Shown: positions 15,261-24,625, counted from the stretch's first letter. The stretch: DNA of 51,152 bases from Collinsella sp. AF23-4AC (GCF_003462685.1 NZ_QRVE01000015.1:1-51152); one strand, 5' to 3'. Notes: generated by a model not told the origin, from the sequence alone. Numbers and translations: made by a program.

Positions 15261-17480
15261 ATGGGTCCTCGCCAACGACAGGGACGCAGCCGTTCAAAGA
15301 CGCATGTTCTGCCCATAATCCTGCTCTCGTTTTTGGGCTTTTTGCTTATCGCGGGCGTGGCATTTGGCATCGGCATGGTCGGCAACGTCAACCGCTGGCT
15401 GTCCGATCTGCCCGACTACACCGACGCCAACGCGTATCTGGTGAGCGAGCCCACCGAGATCGTCGACTGCAACGGCAACAAAATCGCGAGCTTCTACACG
15501 CAAAACCGCAAGTCCATCACCAAGGACGAGGTCTCCCCCTACGTGCTGCAAGGCACCGTTGACGTCGAGGACGAGCGCTTCTACGAGCACGGCGGTATCG
15601 ACCTGTGGGGTATCGCGCGTGCTGCGGTGGCAACCCTCGGCGGCGGGCACGAAGGCGCCTCGACTATCACCCAGCAGCTGGTGCGCAACACCATCCTGCA
15701 GGAGGAGCAGTTCGACTCGACCATCGAGCGTAAGGTGCGCGAGGCCTACATCGCCATCAAGATGGAGGACATGTACTCCAAAGACGAGATCCTCATGATG
15801 TACCTCAACACCATCTATTACGGCCACGGCGCCTACGGCATCGAGGCCGCAGCCGAGACCTATCTGTCCAAGAGCGCCGCCGACCTCACCCTGAGCGAGG
15901 CCGCGCTGCTCATCGGCCTTCCCAACTCGCCCTCGCAGTACGACCCCACGGTCAACCCCGACCTGGCGCTGTCCCGTCGCAACAAGGTCCTCGACAACAT
16001 GTTGCGCCTGGGCCACATCACGCAGGAGGAACACGATGCCGCACAGGCCGAGCCCATCACCCTCAACGTGACCGAGATTTCGGGCAGCGGCGTCGACGTA
16101 TACTCGCAGCCCTACTTTGTCGCCTATGTTAAGCAGCTGCTGGAGCAGGAGTTCTCGACCGACGTGCTCTTTAAGGGCGGTCTGACCGTCAAGTCCACCA
16201 TCGACCCCACGATGCAGCAGGTGGCAGAGAATGCCGTCCGCGAGCAGCTCGACACGCTCTCGCTCGACGGCCTGGACATGGGCATGGTCGTCGTCGACCC
16301 CAAGACCGGCTACATCAAGTGCATGGTGGGTGGCTACGACTACAACGCCGACGAGAACCACGTAAACCATGCCACGGCCAAGCGTCCCGTCGGCTCCACC
16401 TTTAAGGCCTTTACGCTGGCAACTGCCATCCAAAACGGCATGAACCCCAACGTCACCCTCAACTGCAACTCGCCGCTCAAGGCCAAGGGCACCACGACCG
16501 AGGTCCAAAACTACGCCAACCATAGCTATGGCAACATCTCGCTCAAGCAGGCGACGGCATACTCCTCCAACACCGGCTACATCCAGGTGGCGGAAGCCGT
16601 CGGCAACAGCAAGATCATCTCGCTCGTCAAAAAGCTCGGCATCGATCCCGCCAAGGACAACATCGAGGACGTTCCCGTCATGACGCTCGGCACCGGCTCG
16701 ATCTCGCCGCTCGAGATGGCCGCCGCCTACGCGACGTTTGCCAACGGTGGCTACTATCGCCAGCCGATCGCCATCACCGAGATTGACTCTCGCACCGGCT
16801 CGGTGCTGTACCAGCACACCGACAATCCCTCACAGGTGCTTACCGAGGGCGAGGCCGCCGCGGTCACCGATGTTCTGTCCGGCGTCATGCAGGGCGGCGG
16901 TACGGGTGCTGCCGGCGCCCTGAGCGTCAACCAGCCCTATGCCGGCAAGACGGGCACCACCGACAACACCACCAACCTGTGGTTCTGCGGCTATACCCCG
17001 CAGCTGGCGTGCGCCCTGTGGACCGGCTATTCCGCGGGCGAGATCCCCATCCAAAAATACGGCACAGACCTGCTGGGCGACAGCACCAACCTGCCTGTCT
17101 TTAAGCGGTTTATGAACACCGTTCTGACCGGTACCGAGCGCGAGGAGTTTGCGACCGGAACGGCTCCCACCTACAAGAACAACAGCGTCTGGAAGTTCTA
17201 CGGCACCAACAACACCAAGAAGACGGAGAACGACGACAAGGACGAGAACGAGGACGAAGAGGAAACCGCCACCACAACGACTACCACCACGACGACGACA
17301 ACCGAGACCACGGGCGGCGACACCACCGGCAGCACCGGCACGACCGGTGGCTCGACGGGTGGCTCGACGGGTGGCTCGACGGGCGGTTCCACTGGTGGTT
17401 CGACCGGCGGCGATGGCGGCACGCCTACGCCTACGCCCACTCCCGACCCCTCGCCCACGCCTGACGATACGGTCGGCTAA
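15261..17480 (+). CDS. Class A penicillin-binding protein (bifunctional transglycosylase/transpeptidase)
   Basis: A 739-residue peptidoglycan synthase anchored by one N-terminal membrane segment (about 16-40). The GT51 glycosyltransferase domain has catalytic Glu103 in VEDERFYEHGG and the QQL and KD/E motifs after it. The transpeptidase domain has STFK (Ser379 nucleophile, Lys382), SSN (435-437) and KTGT (563-566). The tail after about residue 653 is unusual: an acidic Lys/Asp/Glu stretch, a run of about ten Thr, GGST repeats and PTPTPTPDPSPTP. TGGAGG lies 8 nt before ATG 15261; the longer frame from 15138 has no ribosome site. A terminator follows. Confidence 0.93.
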   Translation: MGPRQRQGRSRSKTHVLPIILLSFLGFLLIAGVAFGIGMVGNVNRWLSDLPDYTDANAYLVSEPTEIVDCNGNKIASFYTQNRKSITKDEVSPYVLQGTVDVEDERFYEHGGIDLWGIARAAVATLGGGHEGASTITQQLVRNTILQEEQFDSTIERKVREAYIAIKMEDMYSKDEILMMYLNTIYYGHGAYGIEAAAETYLSKSAADLTLSEAALLIGLPNSPSQYDPTVNPDLALSRRNKVLDNMLRLGHITQEEHDAAQAEPITLNVTEISGSGVDVYSQPYFVAYVKQLLEQEFSTDVLFKGGLTVKSTIDPTMQQVAENAVREQLDTLSLDGLDMGMVVVDPKTGYIKCMVGGYDYNADENHVNHATAKRPVGSTFKAFTLATAIQNGMNPNVTLNCNSPLKAKGTTTEVQNYANHSYGNISLKQATAYSSNTGYIQVAEAVGNSKIISLVKKLGIDPAKDNIEDVPVMTLGTGSISPLEMAAAYATFANGGYYRQPIAITEIDSRTGSVLYQHTDNPSQVLTEGEAAAVTDVLSGVMQGGGTGAAGALSVNQPYAGKTGTTDNTTNLWFCGYTPQLACALWTGYSAGEIPIQKYGTDLLGDSTNLPVFKRFMNTVLTGTEREEFATGTAPTYKNNSVWKFYGTNNTKKTENDDKDENEDEEETATTTTTTTTTTTETTGGDTTGSTGTTGGSTGGSTGGSTGGSTGGSTGGDGGTPTPTPTPDPSPTPDDTVG
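17345..17410 (+). repeat. GGSTGGST-coding tandem repeat in the PBP tail
   Basis: A 12-bp unit (GGCTCGACGGGT and close variants) repeats at least five times, encoding Gly-Ser-Thr-Gly. It is preceded by a run of ACC/ACG/ACA Thr codons. Such tracts can change length by slippage. Confidence 0.75.
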
Positions 17481-17508
17481 GAAGTACGCGACTAAAGCCA
17501 ACAAGGCC

Positions 17509-17540
17509 CCGAGCAGCTTATTGAACTGCTCGGAACCTTT
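17509..17540 (+). terminator. Terminator after the penicillin-binding protein
   Basis: Perfect 8-bp stem CCGAGCAG (17509-17516) and CTGCTCGG (17526-17533) with a 9-nt loop, followed by AACCTTTTAG. The next gene is convergent (ArgR). Confidence 0.7.
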
Positions 17541-17582
17541 TAGTTTGAAGCGACCTGGTGGGCGGTCTTTATACCGGCACAC

Positions 17583-17615
17583 AAAAAGGGGTACCGACCA
17601 ACGTCGATACCCCTT
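17583..17615 (-). terminator. Terminator of argR
   Basis: On the minus strand AAGGGGTA (17615-17608 complement) pairs with TACCCCTT (17593-17586 complement), followed by a T run (17587-17583). An 8-bp stem with a 14-nt loop. Confidence 0.75.
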
Positions 17616-17664
17616 ACAAGCCACGATGTCAGCGCGCACAGTGCCAAGCGCACGACCCGCACGC

Positions 17665-18102
17665 CTACTTGCGAGAATTGCTCAGCTTATTGATCAGCGC
17701 CTCGAGGCGCTCGCCGTCCTCGGCCGTCTGGGCAATAACCAAAATCGTATCGTTGCCGGCAAGCGAGCCAAGCACATCGGGCAACTCTGCCGCATCAACG
17801 GCGGCGGCGATACCGGAAGCCGTGCCAGGCTGAGCCTTGATCATAACCAGATTATCGGTACGCAGAACGCCCGTTACGAGCTCGGAAACCATACGCTGCA
17901 GGTGCAGGTCCTCTGCCAGAACATAGATGCCCTCAGGGAGCTTACGCAGCCCCATGTCGGCAATATCGCGAGAGACAGTCGCCTGCGTGCAATCAAAGCC
18001 CATAGCACGGAGCTCATCGACCAGCACGCGCTGTGTGCGGACGTCCTTATTGCGCACAATATCTCTAATGGCATCCTGGCGCCCATTGCGTTTTTTAGCC
18101 AT
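17665..18102 (-). CDS. argR: Arginine repressor
   Basis: A 145-residue hexameric DNA-binding repressor of arginine metabolism. The N-terminal winged helix has the recognition-helix SRDIADMGLRKL (Ser44-Arg45 pair). The C-terminal domain contains the arginine-binding GTASGIAAAVDA and LAGNDTILVIA motifs. ATG 18102 follows GAGGG at 5 nt; a longer frame reaches 18135 but has no such site. No arg biosynthetic gene is near in the window, so it acts at a distance. A perfect TCAATCA-N1-TGATTGA palindrome upstream could be its own operator. Confidence 0.92.
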   Translation of the reverse strand: MAKKRNGRQDAIRDIVRNKDVRTQRVLVDELRAMGFDCTQATVSRDIADMGLRKLPEGIYVLAEDLHLQRMVSELVTGVLRTDNLVMIKAQPGTASGIAAAVDAAELPDVLGSLAGNDTILVIAQTAEDGERLEALINKLSNSRK

Positions 18103-18135
18103 ACAAACCCTCACTCCAAAAGATGGCGGAGACAA

Positions 18136-18150
18136 TCAATCAGTGATTGA
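18136..18150. promoter_or_regulatory. Palindrome upstream of argR, possible ARG box
   Basis: TCAATCA and TGATTGA with one central base, 34 nt before the argR start. It is AT-rich and symmetrical like ARG boxes and could mediate autoregulation. Confidence 0.4.
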
Positions 18151-18234
18151 ATAGTTTAACGCTATTTGAAGGCTTTTGTGTATAAGAACGCATTTCGAAA
18201 CAATTCTATGCAAGTTTGTTTCGTAATGAGCCGT

Positions 18235-19275
18235 TTAGGCGGTTTTTGCGCCCGTCCGGTTAAGAAAAGCTGCCAGATGCGTACACATCACGCAGCGCGC
18301 GGGCTTGGCGCTGGCGATCGGCCCAAACAACAGACCGAGCCCCCGATGGTTATCCTTGAGCGCGGCGACCATCTGACGGGTTCGAGGCGCCTCGAGCATA
18401 TCACGCATGCGGGCGGAACGCTCGATTGACGACACCCCATGCGGGCTCAGACACAAATTCTCAATGCAGGCGACCAGTCCGGCAAAGTAGAACTTTTGGC
18501 TTGCCAGCTTGAGCCGACCACCGCTATCTGCTTCCGAGAGTGAGTCCGCAAGCTCGTCGAGCGCTCGGGTGTCATCGGCTACCCTAGCATACATGGTGGG
18601 ATCAAAGGCATCTGTAAGCTTAGGCGCCACCGCGTGGAAACAAGCGTCGCCGCAGCCGGAGACGCGCTGCGCCTGCGAGAGCGCATATGCCATAAACTCA
18701 ACCGTACGGTACGCCTTGCCGTGTGACAGGCATGCCTCAAACAGCAGACGGCTATACATCACGCCAGAGGTCTGAACGACTCGGCCGCCTAAAATCAGCT
18801 GGGGCAGCCCGGTCACCATCGAAGACTTGTCTTCAATGACAATAGAGGCAGCATCCAAGACGCGCGAATGGCGCTCTCGATGCGCATCATAGCGGTCGAG
18901 CGACACCGTAGGGAACACTATGTCTGCCGCAGTATCGCACGCGATATCGACCATCTTGGAAAGGGACTGCGGAGCAAACCACTCATCGGCGTTCATAGCG
19001 ATGATTTGAGAGCCACGCGAGGCAGCAAGACCGGCACGAAGACAAGCGCCGCGCTTCGCGTCCTCGACGTCAATCAAATCAATATGGATGTCCCTGTCGG
19101 CAGCAACTTGAAGCGAATGGCGCACACCGGGCGCAGTATCGCGGCAGACAACGACAATCTGCAAATCGTAGAGGTCTTGGTTCTGGATACTCTCGAGCGC
19201 ACGCATCGCATAGCTGGGCGAACCTCCTACCACAAGGATCACCGAAAGTCGCGGATGCGAGCCACGTCGAACCAA
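18235..19275 (-). CDS. Glycosyltransferase family 2-like protein
   Basis: A 346-residue protein with the GT2 (GT-A fold) N-terminal pattern: LSVILVVGGSPSYAMRALESI opening, then QIVVVCRD, and NADEW (around residues 91-95) in place of the common DxD nucleotide-sugar motif. The C-terminal half, with several Cys residues, is not recognised. The frame starts with TTG at 19275 after GAGGA at 8 nt spacing; no ATG gives a better start. It lies between truA and argR on the same strand, separated by about 160 nt from truA. The acceptor and sugar are unknown. Confidence 0.75.
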   Translation of the reverse strand: MVRRGSHPRLSVILVVGGSPSYAMRALESIQNQDLYDLQIVVVCRDTAPGVRHSLQVAADRDIHIDLIDVEDAKRGACLRAGLAASRGSQIIAMNADEWFAPQSLSKMVDIACDTAADIVFPTVSLDRYDAHRERHSRVLDAASIVIEDKSSMVTGLPQLILGGRVVQTSGVMYSRLLFEACLSHGKAYRTVEFMAYALSQAQRVSGCGDACFHAVAPKLTDAFDPTMYARVADDTRALDELADSLSEADSGGRLKLASQKFYFAGLVACIENLCLSPHGVSSIERSARMRDMLEAPRTRQMVAALKDNHRGLGLLFGPIASAKPARCVMCTHLAAFLNRTGAKTA

Positions 19276-19409
19276 ATTATCCGTCCTCTCGACAGCAATA
19301 AATCAAACCGTGGTTCATGGTACACCCCGGCAATAAAAGCAATGAGACACCGGTTGTATTGCACGCCAAGAACAGATGTTGCACACGCGCAGACCACAGA
19401 CGACAGGTG

Positions 19410-19428
19410 TCGACGCACGACGCGTCGA
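19410..19428 (-). terminator. Hairpin after truA stop
   Basis: Perfect TCGACGC/GCGTCGA stem with a 5-nt loop, 8 nt past the truA stop. It has no T run; terminator function is uncertain. Confidence 0.35.
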
Positions 19429-19436
19429 ACCCTCCC

Positions 19437-20261
19437 CTAGTCGAGCACGACAAGCTCGGCGGGATCGTAATCCACGCCCATAAACGTAAGGCCGCAGGCA
19501 GGAGCCGTGGGGCCCGCAGCGGTACGGTCGCAAGCATCGATGACCTCGCGCATCCACTCGGGTTCACGGCGATGCATGCCAATCTCGACAAGCGTGCCCA
19601 CGATCGTGCGGACCATCGAATGCAGAAACGCATTGCCCTCGATGGTGAACGTCAGGATGTCCTCGCCAAACGCAACCTCATGGCCAAACTCGGCGCGCAT
19701 TACGCAGCGGTGCGTAGGTTTGCCCACGGCAGAGGCAACCTTGCAAAAGCTTTTAAAGTCCTGCTCGCCCAAAAGCGCAGGGCAGGCGGCCGCCATCGCA
19801 TCGACGTCGAGGGGATAGCGATGCCACCACACAGCACCGCGTGACAGCACGGGCCGCGCATCACGATCGGCAATGCGATAGGTGTAAGTGCGAGAGCGCG
19901 CGTCAAAGCGCGCAGAAAAGCCCTTACGAGCCTTGTAGACCTCGTTGATGGCGATATCTTTGGGCAGCAGGGCATCCATAGCCCGCAGCCACCTACGGCG
20001 CGTACAAGCGAGCTCAGCGTCCGTTACGGGCACGCTGATGTATTGGGCCACCGCATGCACGCCGGCATCGGTACGACCCGCGCACGTCAGATCGATCGGA
20101 CGGCGAAGCAGCGTCTCGATGGCTCGACGTAGCTCACCCGCAACCGTCGTCTGTCCCGGCTGCTCGGCAAATCCGCTATACGACGAGCCATCATAGGCCA
20201 CGCGAAATACGAGCGTGGCGTCAAGCTCGGAAATCGAATTGAAATCAGACGGCGCAGTCAT
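19437..20261 (-). CDS. truA: tRNA pseudouridine(38-40) synthase
   Basis: A 274-residue enzyme that isomerises uridines 38-40 in the tRNA anticodon stem. The catalytic Asp65 is in CAGRTDAGVHA, and FRVAYDGSSYSGF, FDARSRTYTYRI, FxSFCK and GNAFLHSMVRTIVGTLVEIG are family landmarks. ATG 20261 has GGGAG 5 nt upstream; a TTG at 20276 would lengthen it by five residues. It follows rplQ, from which it is separated by a terminator, as is common for the rpoA-rplQ-truA order. Confidence 0.93.
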   Translation of the reverse strand: MTAPSDFNSISELDATLVFRVAYDGSSYSGFAEQPGQTTVAGELRRAIETLLRRPIDLTCAGRTDAGVHAVAQYISVPVTDAELACTRRRWLRAMDALLPKDIAINEVYKARKGFSARFDARSRTYTYRIADRDARPVLSRGAVWWHRYPLDVDAMAAACPALLGEQDFKSFCKVASAVGKPTHRCVMRAEFGHEVAFGEDILTFTIEGNAFLHSMVRTIVGTLVEIGMHRREPEWMREVIDACDRTAAGPTAPACGLTFMGVDYDPAELVVLD

Positions 20262-20296
20262 GGGCGCTCCCAACAAACAAGCAACGGTATCGCGAC

Positions 20297-20327
20297 AAAA
20301 AAAGAGGGGTACGCGAACGTACCCCTC
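20297..20327 (-). terminator. Terminator of the ribosomal/rpoA operon
   Basis: Perfect 10-bp stem GAGGGGTACG/CGTACCCCTC (20304-20313 and 20318-20327) with a CGAA loop, then seven T on the minus strand. Confidence 0.9.
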
Positions 20328-20353
20328 GAATATAGCCTATGCAGACGGAATGT

Positions 20354-20821
20354 CTACTCAGCGGTCTCCTCGGCAGCAGTCTCCTCGACAGCCTCGACCT
20401 TCTTGGGAGCAGCGGCCTTCTTGGGGGCCGGAGCAGCCTTCTTGGCCTTAGGCGTGCAAGGCTCGGTGACGAGCTCCATGATAACGATGGGAGCGTTGTC
20501 GCCCTTGCGGTTGCCGAGCTTCATGATGCGGGTGTAACCGCCGTTGCGGTCCTGCCACATGCCCTGGGCAGCCTTGTCGAAGATCTCGGCAACGAGCTGC
20601 TTATCGCCGAGCTTGGCGATAGCCAGACGACGAGAGTGCAGGTCGCCCTTCTTGGCCCAGGTGATGATCGGGTCGACGACCGAACGCAGCGCCTTAGCGC
20701 GGGTCTCGGTGGTCTTGATGCGGTCGTTCTCGAAGAGGGCCTTAGCAAGGCTCTTCTTCATGGCCTTGGTGTGGCTCGCATCGGTGCCGAGCTTCAGGCC
20801 CTTCTTAACGTTGTGACGCAT
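20354..20821 (-). CDS. rplQ: 50S ribosomal protein L17
   Basis: 155 residues. The N-terminal 120 are the L17 domain (MRHNVKKGLKLGTDASHTKAM, LTD-type MKKSLAKALFENDRIKTTETRAKALR). The C-terminal extension of about 30 residues is Lys/Ala/Pro-rich turning acidic, as in other actinobacterial L17 proteins. It is the last gene of the operon and a terminator follows. Confidence 0.96.
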   Translation of the reverse strand: MRHNVKKGLKLGTDASHTKAMKKSLAKALFENDRIKTTETRAKALRSVVDPIITWAKKGDLHSRRLAIAKLGDKQLVAEIFDKAAQGMWQDRNGGYTRIMKLGNRKGDNAPIVIMELVTEPCTPKAKKAAPAPKKAAAPKKVEAVEETAAEETAE

Positions 20822-20851
20822 GGTCTAGTTTCTCCTCAAATATGCGAAGCA

Positions 20852-21793
20852 TTAAGCCTTCAGGCTCAGGCCCATGGACTCAAGCTTGTCCTTCACTTCC
20901 TCGATCGACTTAACACCGAAGTTACGGATGTTGAGCAGATCGTTCTCCGAGAACTCAACGAGCTGACGGACCGAGTGAATGCTGGCGCGCTTAAGGCAGT
21001 TGTAGGAACGGACGGAAAGGTCCAGATCCTCGATCTGCTTGTCCAGCTCGGCGTTGTCGTTAGTGACCTCGGGAGCGAAGATCGAAGCCTCCTCCTCGAC
21101 CTCGGGGGTCTCGGCAAGGTTCATAAAGGCGGCCATATGCTGGTTGATGATATTGGCAGCCTGGACCACGGCGTCGCGCGGGGCGATGGAGCCGTTGGTC
21201 TCGATCTCGAGGACAAGGCGGTCGTAGTCGGTGTGCTGACCGACACGGCAAGCCTCAACGAGCTTGGCGCAACGGGAAACCGGCGAGTACAGCGAGTCGA
21301 CGTGGATCACACCGATGGGATCGTTGTCGCGCTTGTTGGCCTCGCCAGAAACATAGCCGCGGCCATAGCCGATGCGCATGCTCATGGTGAGATGGCCACC
21401 CTCGGTGAGCGTAGCAATGTGCTGCTCGGGGTTGACCAGCTCAAACTCGGACGGAACAAAGAAGTCCGCACCGGTGACCTCGCAGGGGCCGTCAACCGAA
21501 ATGGTGGCGGTCGCCTCGTCGGTCGTGCCGAGAGCCCTGAAGACAAGACCCTTGACATTCAGGACGATGTCGGTGACATCCTCGACCATGTTAGGGATGG
21601 TCATGAACTCGTGCTGCGCACCATCGATCTGAATAGCCTCGACGGCGGCACCCTCGAGCGAGGACAGAAGAACGCGACGAAGGGAGTTACCCAGCGTATC
21701 GCCGTAGCCACGCTCGAGCGGCTCGACGGAGACACGAGCTGACGTCTCGTTGATCTCTTCGACCTGAACCTGAGGCCTAATGAATTCTGACAT
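20852..21793 (-). CDS. rpoA: RNA polymerase alpha subunit
   Basis: 313 residues. The N-terminal assembly domain (GNSLRRVLLSSLEGAAVEAIQIDG) and the C-terminal DNA/activator-binding domain (SVRSYNCLKRASIHSVRQLVEFSENDLLNIRNFGVKSIEEV) are both clear. They are joined by an acidic linker near residue 230. It is located between rpsD and rplQ as in most bacteria. Confidence 0.97.
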   Translation of the reverse strand: MSEFIRPQVQVEEINETSARVSVEPLERGYGDTLGNSLRRVLLSSLEGAAVEAIQIDGAQHEFMTIPNMVEDVTDIVLNVKGLVFRALGTTDEATATISVDGPCEVTGADFFVPSEFELVNPEQHIATLTEGGHLTMSMRIGYGRGYVSGEANKRDNDPIGVIHVDSLYSPVSRCAKLVEACRVGQHTDYDRLVLEIETNGSIAPRDAVVQAANIINQHMAAFMNLAETPEVEEEASIFAPEVTNDNAELDKQIEDLDLSVRSYNCLKRASIHSVRQLVEFSENDLLNIRNFGVKSIEEVKDKLESMGLSLKA

Positions 21794-21825
21794 GTATTAC
21801 CTCCAGCCTCAGCAGCCCGGATGGA

Positions 21826-22422
21826 CTACTTAGAGTAGAGCTCGACGATGAGCTGCTCGTTGATATCACCGCTGATCTGCTCACGCGTCGGCAGAGCGAG
21901 CACGTTACCAGACAGCTTCTCGATATCGACCTCGAGCCAGCCAGGGACCTCAAAGCGCTCGGAGGAAATCAGGGCCTCCTTGATGGGGAGGAGGTCACGG
22001 AACTTCTCGCCGACAGCGACGACGTCGCCGGCCTTGACGCGGTAGGACGGGATGTCCACGCGCTTGCCGTTCACGGTGAAGTGACCGTGACGGACGGACT
22101 GACGAGCCTCTTTGCGGGTGCGGGCGAAGCCAAGACGGAAAACGACGTTGTCGAGGCGAGACTCAAGGATGATCATGAGGTTCTCACCGGTGACGCCGTT
22201 CATCTTACGGGCCTTATTGAAGTAGCCGTGGAACTGCTTCTCCAGAACGCCATAGATGAACTTGACCTTCTGCTTCTCGCGCAGCTGCATGCCGTACTCA
22301 GATTCCTTGCGACGGCGCTTGGGCTGACGGATAGATTCCTTCTTGCTGCTGTAACCGAGCTCAGCGGGATCGATCCCGAGCTGACGGCAGCGCTTAAGAA
22401 CAGGAGTCCTGTCGATTGCCAT
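21826..22422 (-). CDS. rpsD: 30S ribosomal protein S4
   Basis: 198 residues with the S4 RNA-binding domain (RLDNVVFRLGFARTRKEARQ, then HGHFTVNGKRVDIPSY). A zinc-ribbon N-terminus is absent, because the start lacks the four-cysteine cluster. S4 nucleates 30S assembly. Gap to rpoA is 32 nt. Confidence 0.96.
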   Translation of the reverse strand: MAIDRTPVLKRCRQLGIDPAELGYSSKKESIRQPKRRRKESEYGMQLREKQKVKFIYGVLEKQFHGYFNKARKMNGVTGENLMIILESRLDNVVFRLGFARTRKEARQSVRHGHFTVNGKRVDIPSYRVKAGDVVAVGEKFRDLLPIKEALISSERFEVPGWLEVDIEKLSGNVLALPTREQISGDINEQLIVELYSK

Positions 22423-22441
22423 ATTGATACGATCCTTTCAG

Positions 22442-22846
22442 TTACACGCGGCGACGCTTCTTGGGGCGGCAGCCGTTGTGCGGAATGGGGGTCTTGTCCT
22501 GGATGCTCGAGACCTCGAGGCCAGCAGCCTGGAGGGAGCGGATGGCGGTCTCACGACCGGAGCCGGGGCCCTTGACGAAGACGGAAACCTTCTTCATACC
22601 GTGCTCCATGGCCTGCTTGGCAGCAGCCTCGGCAGCCATCTGGGCAGCGAACGGCGTGGACTTACGGGAGCCCTTGAAGCCCACCTGGCCAGCCGACTTC
22701 CAGGAAATGACGTTGCCCTGGGGATCGGTGATCGAAACGATCGTGTTGTTGAACGTAGAACGAATGTGAGCCTGGCCCACGGAAATGTTCTTACGGTCCG
22801 CGCGCTTCAGACGGGCAGCGCGAACGTTCTTCTTAGCAGTAGCCAT
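22442..22846 (-). CDS. rpsK: 30S ribosomal protein S11
   Basis: 134 residues. The signature pattern [40 protein letters not shown] closes the protein in full S11 form. It begins with a basic N-terminus. It sits 19 nt upstream of rpsD. Confidence 0.96.
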   Translation of the reverse strand: MATAKKNVRAARLKRADRKNISVGQAHIRSTFNNTIVSITDPQGNVISWKSAGQVGFKGSRKSTPFAAQMAAEAAAKQAMEHGMKKVSVFVKGPGSGRETAIRSLQAAGLEVSSIQDKTPIPHNGCRPKKRRRV

Positions 22847-22860
22847 CTATCTAGCGCTCC

Positions 22861-23235
22861 TTATTTCTTCTTCTTAGCACCGATCTGACGCTTCGGACCC
22901 TTGCGGGTACGAGCGTTAGTGTGGGTGCGCTGGCCGCGGACCGGGAGGCCCTTGCGGTGACGAAGGCCGCGGTTGCAGCCGATGTCCATAAGGCGCTTGA
23001 CGTTCTGGTTGCGCTCACGGCGGAGGTCGCCCTCAACCATAATCTGATTCTTATCGATATAATCGCGGATGGCGTTAACCTCATCCTCGGTGAGGTCCTT
23101 AACGCGCGTGTCCACGTTAACGTTGCACTCGACGCAAATCTTCGTCGCAGTGGTGCGGCCGATGCCGTAAATGTAGGTCAGACCGATCTCAACGCGCTTC
23201 TCACGCGGGAGGTCGACACCATTAATACGGGCCAA
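22861..23235 (-). CDS. rpsM: 30S ribosomal protein S13
   Basis: 124 residues. It begins [26 protein letters not shown] and has the [27 protein letters not shown]-terminal part typical of S13. It follows rpmJ by 14 nt in the operon. Confidence 0.96.
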   Translation of the reverse strand: MARINGVDLPREKRVEIGLTYIYGIGRTTATKICVECNVNVDTRVKDLTEDEVNAIRDYIDKNQIMVEGDLRRERNQNVKRLMDIGCNRGLRHRKGLPVRGQRTHTNARTRKGPKRQIGAKKKK

Positions 23236-23249
23236 CGTAGTCTCCTCTC

Positions 23250-23363
23250 TTAACCCTGACGCTGCTTATGACGGGGGTTCTCGCAAATGACGAGGACCTT
23301 GCCATGGCGCCTAATGATTTTGCACTTATCGCACATCTTCTTGACCGAAGGACGTACCTTCAT
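23250..23363 (-). CDS. rpmJ: 50S ribosomal protein L36
   Basis: 37 residues, too short for ordinary ORF scans. ATG 23363 to TAA 23250. It reads [20 protein letters not shown] and continues through a second zinc-ligand region (CENPRHKQ), so this is the zinc-binding C+ form with Cys11, Cys14, Cys27 and His32. Confidence 0.95.
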   Translation of the reverse strand: MKVRPSVKKMCDKCKIIRRHGKVLVICENPRHKQRQG

Positions 23364-23513
23364 CGTTCTTCCTTTCGGTAGCGCTCAAACTACTTCCCTA
23401 CTATCTACTCGCCCAGCCGCAGGCGTTTAAAACTATGGCTGGTCTTCACACACAATCCGACCGTAGGTTGAGCTAAGCCTGCAGTCGGAAATGGAGTGCG
23501 TGTATGCGTGCCG
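23364..23513. other. 150-nt infA-rpmJ spacer with a hairpin
   Basis: The spacer between infA and rpmJ is longer than others in the operon and can form a hairpin with TCCGAC and GTCGGA arms. No promoter is clear. Nothing else was recognised. Confidence 0.35.
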
Positions 23514-23732
23514 CTATTTGTAGCGATAGGTGATGCGGCCGCGGGTCAGGTCGTACGGGGAAAGCTCCACGACAACCCTGTCACCGGGGAGAATGCGGAT
23601 GTAATTCATTCGGATCTTGCCAGAAATGTTGCACAGAACCGAATGACCGTTCTCGAGCTCGACCTTAAACATGGCATTGGGCAGCGGTTCCTTTACCGTA
23701 CCCTCGAGCTCAATTGCGTCTTCCTTCTTCAC
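23514..23732 (-). CDS. infA: Translation initiation factor IF-1
   Basis: 72 residues, the usual family length, forming one S1-type OB fold ([22 protein letters not shown], then [20 protein letters not shown], ending [13 protein letters not shown]). Two starts are possible: TTG 23738 and GTG 23732. GTG gives the canonical length and a better distance to the AGAAAGA site. Confidence 0.93.
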   Translation of the reverse strand: MKKEDAIELEGTVKEPLPNAMFKVELENGHSVLCNISGKIRMNYIRILPGDRVVVELSPYDLTRGRITYRYK

Positions 23733-23771
23733 AAGCAATCATCTTTCTCTAGAAAACGACAGCGATTGAGT

Positions 23772-23800
23772 ATTCTACAACACGTATGCACGCATCGTAA
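23772..23800 (-). promoter_or_regulatory. Possible promoter upstream of infA
   Basis: TAGAAT (minus strand, 23777-23772) with a poor -35, TTACGA (23800-23795), at 17 nt. The region is 40-70 nt before infA, so a mid-operon promoter is possible. Confidence 0.3.
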
Positions 23801-23836
23801 TAACTTCGTAATGGCTCCACAACTAAGTGGAACTTG

Positions 23837-24625
23837 TTACATTTCTCCGCCTTGGAGCGAACACCAAGCACCTTGGGCATCCGTGGTGAGAATCACCGGA
23901 CCGTCATTGGTAATGGCGACGGTGTTCTCGTAGTGCGCGGCGGGCAGGTGGTCGTTGGTCGTAACGATCCAACCGTCGGAGCCCGTGCTCACATGGTTGG
24001 AACCCATCGTAACCATCGGCTCAATGGCAATGACCATGCCGGCCTGGAGGCGAACGCCCCTCCCCTTCTTTCCATAGTTAGGAACGTTGGGGTCCTCGTG
24101 CATCACGCGACCAATGCCATGGCCCACATAATCACGAAGCACGCCGTAACCGTGAGACTCGGCGAGGGACTGAACGGCATAACCGACGTCCCCGATATGG
24201 TTACCGGGAACAGCCTGCTCGATGGCAGCCTTAAGGCAATCGCGCGTGACCTCGCACAAAGCCTTGGCTTCGGGCGTGGGGGTGCCGACGAAAAACGTCC
24301 AAGCGTTATCGCCGACCCAACCGTCGACAACGGCTCCCGTATCGATGGAGATGATATCGCCATCGCGCAGGATCATGTCGGGGTTGGGAATACCGTGGAC
24401 CACGGCATCGTTGATCGATGCGCAAATGGTCCCCGGGAATCCGCCGTAACCCTTAAAGGCCGGGGTGCCGCCATGCATGCGGATAATCTGCTCCGCGAGC
24501 TGATCGAGCTCAAAAGTCGAAACGCCGGGGCGCACCATGGCTCCAACGTGGCGGAGCGCCATCTTAGATAGCGCTCCTGCCTTCTTCATCTGCTCGATTT
24601 GCGTTGCAGACTTAATCTTGATCAT
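23837..24625 (-). CDS. map: Methionine aminopeptidase, type I
   Basis: 262 residues. It removes N-terminal Met from new proteins. The five metal ligands are visible: Asp in ISIDTGA, Asp in GDNAW, His in VGHGIG, Glu in IAIEPM and Glu in HYENTVAI. The start overlaps the adk stop as ATGA, so translation is coupled. Confidence 0.95.
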   Translation of the reverse strand: MIKIKSATQIEQMKKAGALSKMALRHVGAMVRPGVSTFELDQLAEQIIRMHGGTPAFKGYGGFPGTICASINDAVVHGIPNPDMILRDGDIISIDTGAVVDGWVGDNAWTFFVGTPTPEAKALCEVTRDCLKAAIEQAVPGNHIGDVGYAVQSLAESHGYGVLRDYVGHGIGRVMHEDPNVPNYGKKGRGVRLQAGMVIAIEPMVTMGSNHVSTGSDGWIVTTNDHLPAAHYENTVAITNDGPVILTTDAQGAWCSLQGGEM

